Positions 62,258 through 64,000 of a stretch of DNA of 64,000 bases are shown piece after piece (positions within the stretch are counted from its first letter, which is position 1; each line of letters opens with the position of its first letter). Source of the DNA: Clostridiaceae bacterium (lineage in GTDB: Bacteria; Bacillota; Clostridia; Saccharofermentanales; DTU023); contig DUVH01000016.1 in NCBI GenBank assembly GCA_012841145.1, positions 1-64,000 on the forward strand, read 5' to 3'. The notes beneath the pieces were generated by a model that ran no database searches, was not told the DNA's origin, and saw only the letters and a list, made by a program, of their open reading frames with translations. The position numbers and the translations under genes are program-made.

Positions 62258-62803
62258 ATGCTTAATGTTGGAAAGATGATTCGTAACATTCGAACAGATA
62301 AAAATATGACCCTAAAGGAACTGGCGGAGAAGGCAGACATATCTGTTTCATATCTTTCGCAGATTGAAAACGATAGTGTCAATATGAACTTGCGAGTTCT
62401 TGAGGCCATTGGCAATGCGCTTAATGTTCCTTTGTACGCCTTTTTCATTCAAGAACGGATATTGAACATCTCAGCTGTAAAAAAAGAGGGGCGTGATCGT
62501 ATATTGAGAAGCGATGGTGTTTTACTTGAGTATCTTACAGATCCAAATCTTGTGAACACGAACGTTCATATAATGACTGTTCCTGCGGGATACTGTCCCC
62601 AAGAATACAGTTCTCACCCGGGTGAGGAATTTCTGTATCTGTTAAAGGGAGATCTTGAGGTAGATTTTAATAGATTGAGAAGAATCAAATTGGATGTTTT
62701 TGACTCTCTCGCTTACCCTTCACTAATCCCACACAAAATAATAAGCATACATGGATGTGAATTAATTATGAATTCTACAACGAATCCCGGTATTTACGCG
62801 TAA
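62258..62803 (+). CDS. XRE family regulator with C-terminal cupin domain
   Basis: MTLKELAEKADISVSYLSQIENDSVNMNLRVLEAIGNAL HTH; YSSHPGEEFLYLLKGDLEV cupin. Confidence 0.92.
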   Translation: MLNVGKMIRNIRTDKNMTLKELAEKADISVSYLSQIENDSVNMNLRVLEAIGNALNVPLYAFFIQERILNISAVKKEGRDRILRSDGVLLEYLTDPNLVNTNVHIMTVPAGYCPQEYSSHPGEEFLYLLKGDLEVDFNRLRRIKLDVFDSLAYPSLIPHKIISIHGCELIMNSTTNPGIYA

Positions 62804-62829
62804 AGAAATAAGTTTTAGGAGGAAATATT

Positions 62830-64000
62830 ATGCAGGTCGATTTGGTAGTGAAGAATGCGCGCATTCCTTTCGGGGAAGAGACAATTTTGTGCGATATTTT
62901 GGTCAACAATGAGAAGATTGTTGGTTTCATTGAGGATAGTGGATGTATTCAGCGAGGAAACGAAATTGATGCGGAAGGCTTTTTAACGTTACCTGGATGT
63001 ATTGATTCACATGTGCATTTTATGGATCCTGGGTTTTGCCACCGCGAAACATTTCTATCGGGAACAAGCGCTGCGGCAGCGGGCGGAGTTACTACGGTTA
63101 TTGACATGCCTTGCTGTAGTATTCCCTCAGTGCGTGATGTTGATAGCATGATGAATAAAATAGCAGCTATTGATGGGCAAGCCATGGTGGATTATGCACT
63201 CTGGGGTGGAGTTACCGGGGAAGATGTTCGCCAGGGGAAGCTCGATAATGTTCAAAAACAGGCAGATGAAGGTGTTGTCGGTTTTAAAGCTTATATGACT
63301 CCATCGGTACCATCGTATCCCCGTAGCAATGATGCGGAACTCTTGGAAATTTTTAAAGTTGTTGCAGAGACTGGGCTGCCTTTGGGTGTGCACACAGAGA
63401 ACTACACAATTTGTGATTATTTTGTAAACAAGTTACGTGAAGAAGGGAGGATGGATTCGGTTGCTTGGGCAGAAGCAAGGATGGAATTGGCGGAAAAATC
63501 TGCGATCGAATTGTGCATTAGTTTTGCTGAGTATTCAGGGGCAAGGATGCACGTTGTGCATATGAGTACAGGTGTCGGTGCCAAGCTGATAGAAGCCGGT
63601 AAGATGCGCGGTATAGATGTAACAGCAGAAACTTGCCCGCACTATCTCGTTCTTAATGCTGAAGAATCTATGGGGAAGTGGGGGTCTTTTGCCAAAATTG
63701 CTCCCCCTCTCAGAACGGTTAACGATAACGAGATACTTTGGGAAAAACTTCGAAATGGTGCTGTCGATTTTGTTGCTACTGATCACGCTCCGTATGAGAT
63801 TGCATCAGAAAAAACGGCGGAAGGCATGACGATTTGGAATAGCTTTCCGGGAATTCCTGGTGTCGAAACAATTGTGCCAATCATGGTGAGTGAAGGTCTG
63901 AATAAGGGCAGGATCGGCTTAAAACGTTTGGTGGAAGTTCTAAGCGAAAATCCTGCAAAGCATTACGGCTTGTATCCCAAAAAGGGAAGTATGGCCATAG
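62830..64000 (+). CDS. Dihydropyrimidinase/allantoinase-type amidohydrolase (truncated by window edge, not in ORF track)
   Basis: MQVDLVVKNARIPFGEETILCDILV...GCIDSHVHFMDPGFCHRETFLSGTSAAAAGGVTTVIDMP; open to the window end; RBS AGGAGG. Confidence 0.9.
   Translation, partial: MQVDLVVKNARIPFGEETILCDILVNNEKIVGFIEDSGCIQRGNEIDAEGFLTLPGCIDSHVHFMDPGFCHRETFLSGTSAAAAGGVTTVIDMPCCSIPSVRDVDSMMNKIAAIDGQAMVDYALWGGVTGEDVRQGKLDNVQKQADEGVVGFKAYMTPSVPSYPRSNDAELLEIFKVVAETGLPLGVHTENYTICDYFVNKLREEGRMDSVAWAEARMELAEKSAIELCISFAEYSGARMHVVHMSTGVGAKLIEAGKMRGIDVTAETCPHYLVLNAEESMGKWGSFAKIAPPLRTVNDNEILWEKLRNGAVDFVATDHAPYEIASEKTAEGMTIWNSFPGIPGVETIVPIMVSEGLNKGRIGLKRLVEVLSENPAKHYGLYPKKGSMAI

Overview
This 64 kb window looks like the chromosome of an anaerobic, amino-acid- and purine-fermenting Bacillota (Clostridia-like) organism. 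No tRNA, rRNA, CRISPR array, phage or transposase gene was recognised. From left to right: (1) a glycine reductase operon on the minus strand (grdX-grdE-grdB-trxB-trxA-grdA), with grdB split in the ORF track by an in-frame UGA/Sec codon followed by a SECIS-like hairpin; (2) oxidative-stress genes (two rubrerythrins, Fe/Mn SOD, a Fur/PerR-type regulator, a FAD reductase); (3) housekeeping genes (pheST, cysK, tldD/pmbA, pckG); (4) an apparent CutC::GH29 alpha-L-fucosidase fusion next to a rhomboid remnant; (5) a SCIFF ranthipeptide precursor, missing from the ORF track, with its radical-SAM maturase; (6) a branched-chain amino acid fermentation cluster (ilvE, 2-oxoacid:ferredoxin oxidoreductase, P-loop ATPase, buk, ptb); (7) a purine uptake/catabolism block (deaminases, GntR/UTRA regulator, BMP-type ABC transporter, xanthine-dehydrogenase-like hydroxylase) with a reconstructable operator family; (8) a GH3 glycosidase translationally coupled to a glycerol (GlpA/GlpB-like/DUF1667/GlpK) operon; (9) an XRE-cupin regulator and a truncated hydantoinase/allantoinase-type gene. 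The most interesting items are the CutC-GH29 fusion, the shared TRGTAATAYYA operator family, the GH3-glycerol coupling, the unannotated SCIFF peptide, the uncharacterised ATPase and hypothetical genes embedded in operons, and several regulatory palindromes and repeats. All functional calls come from reading motifs and family resemblance; no database search was run.
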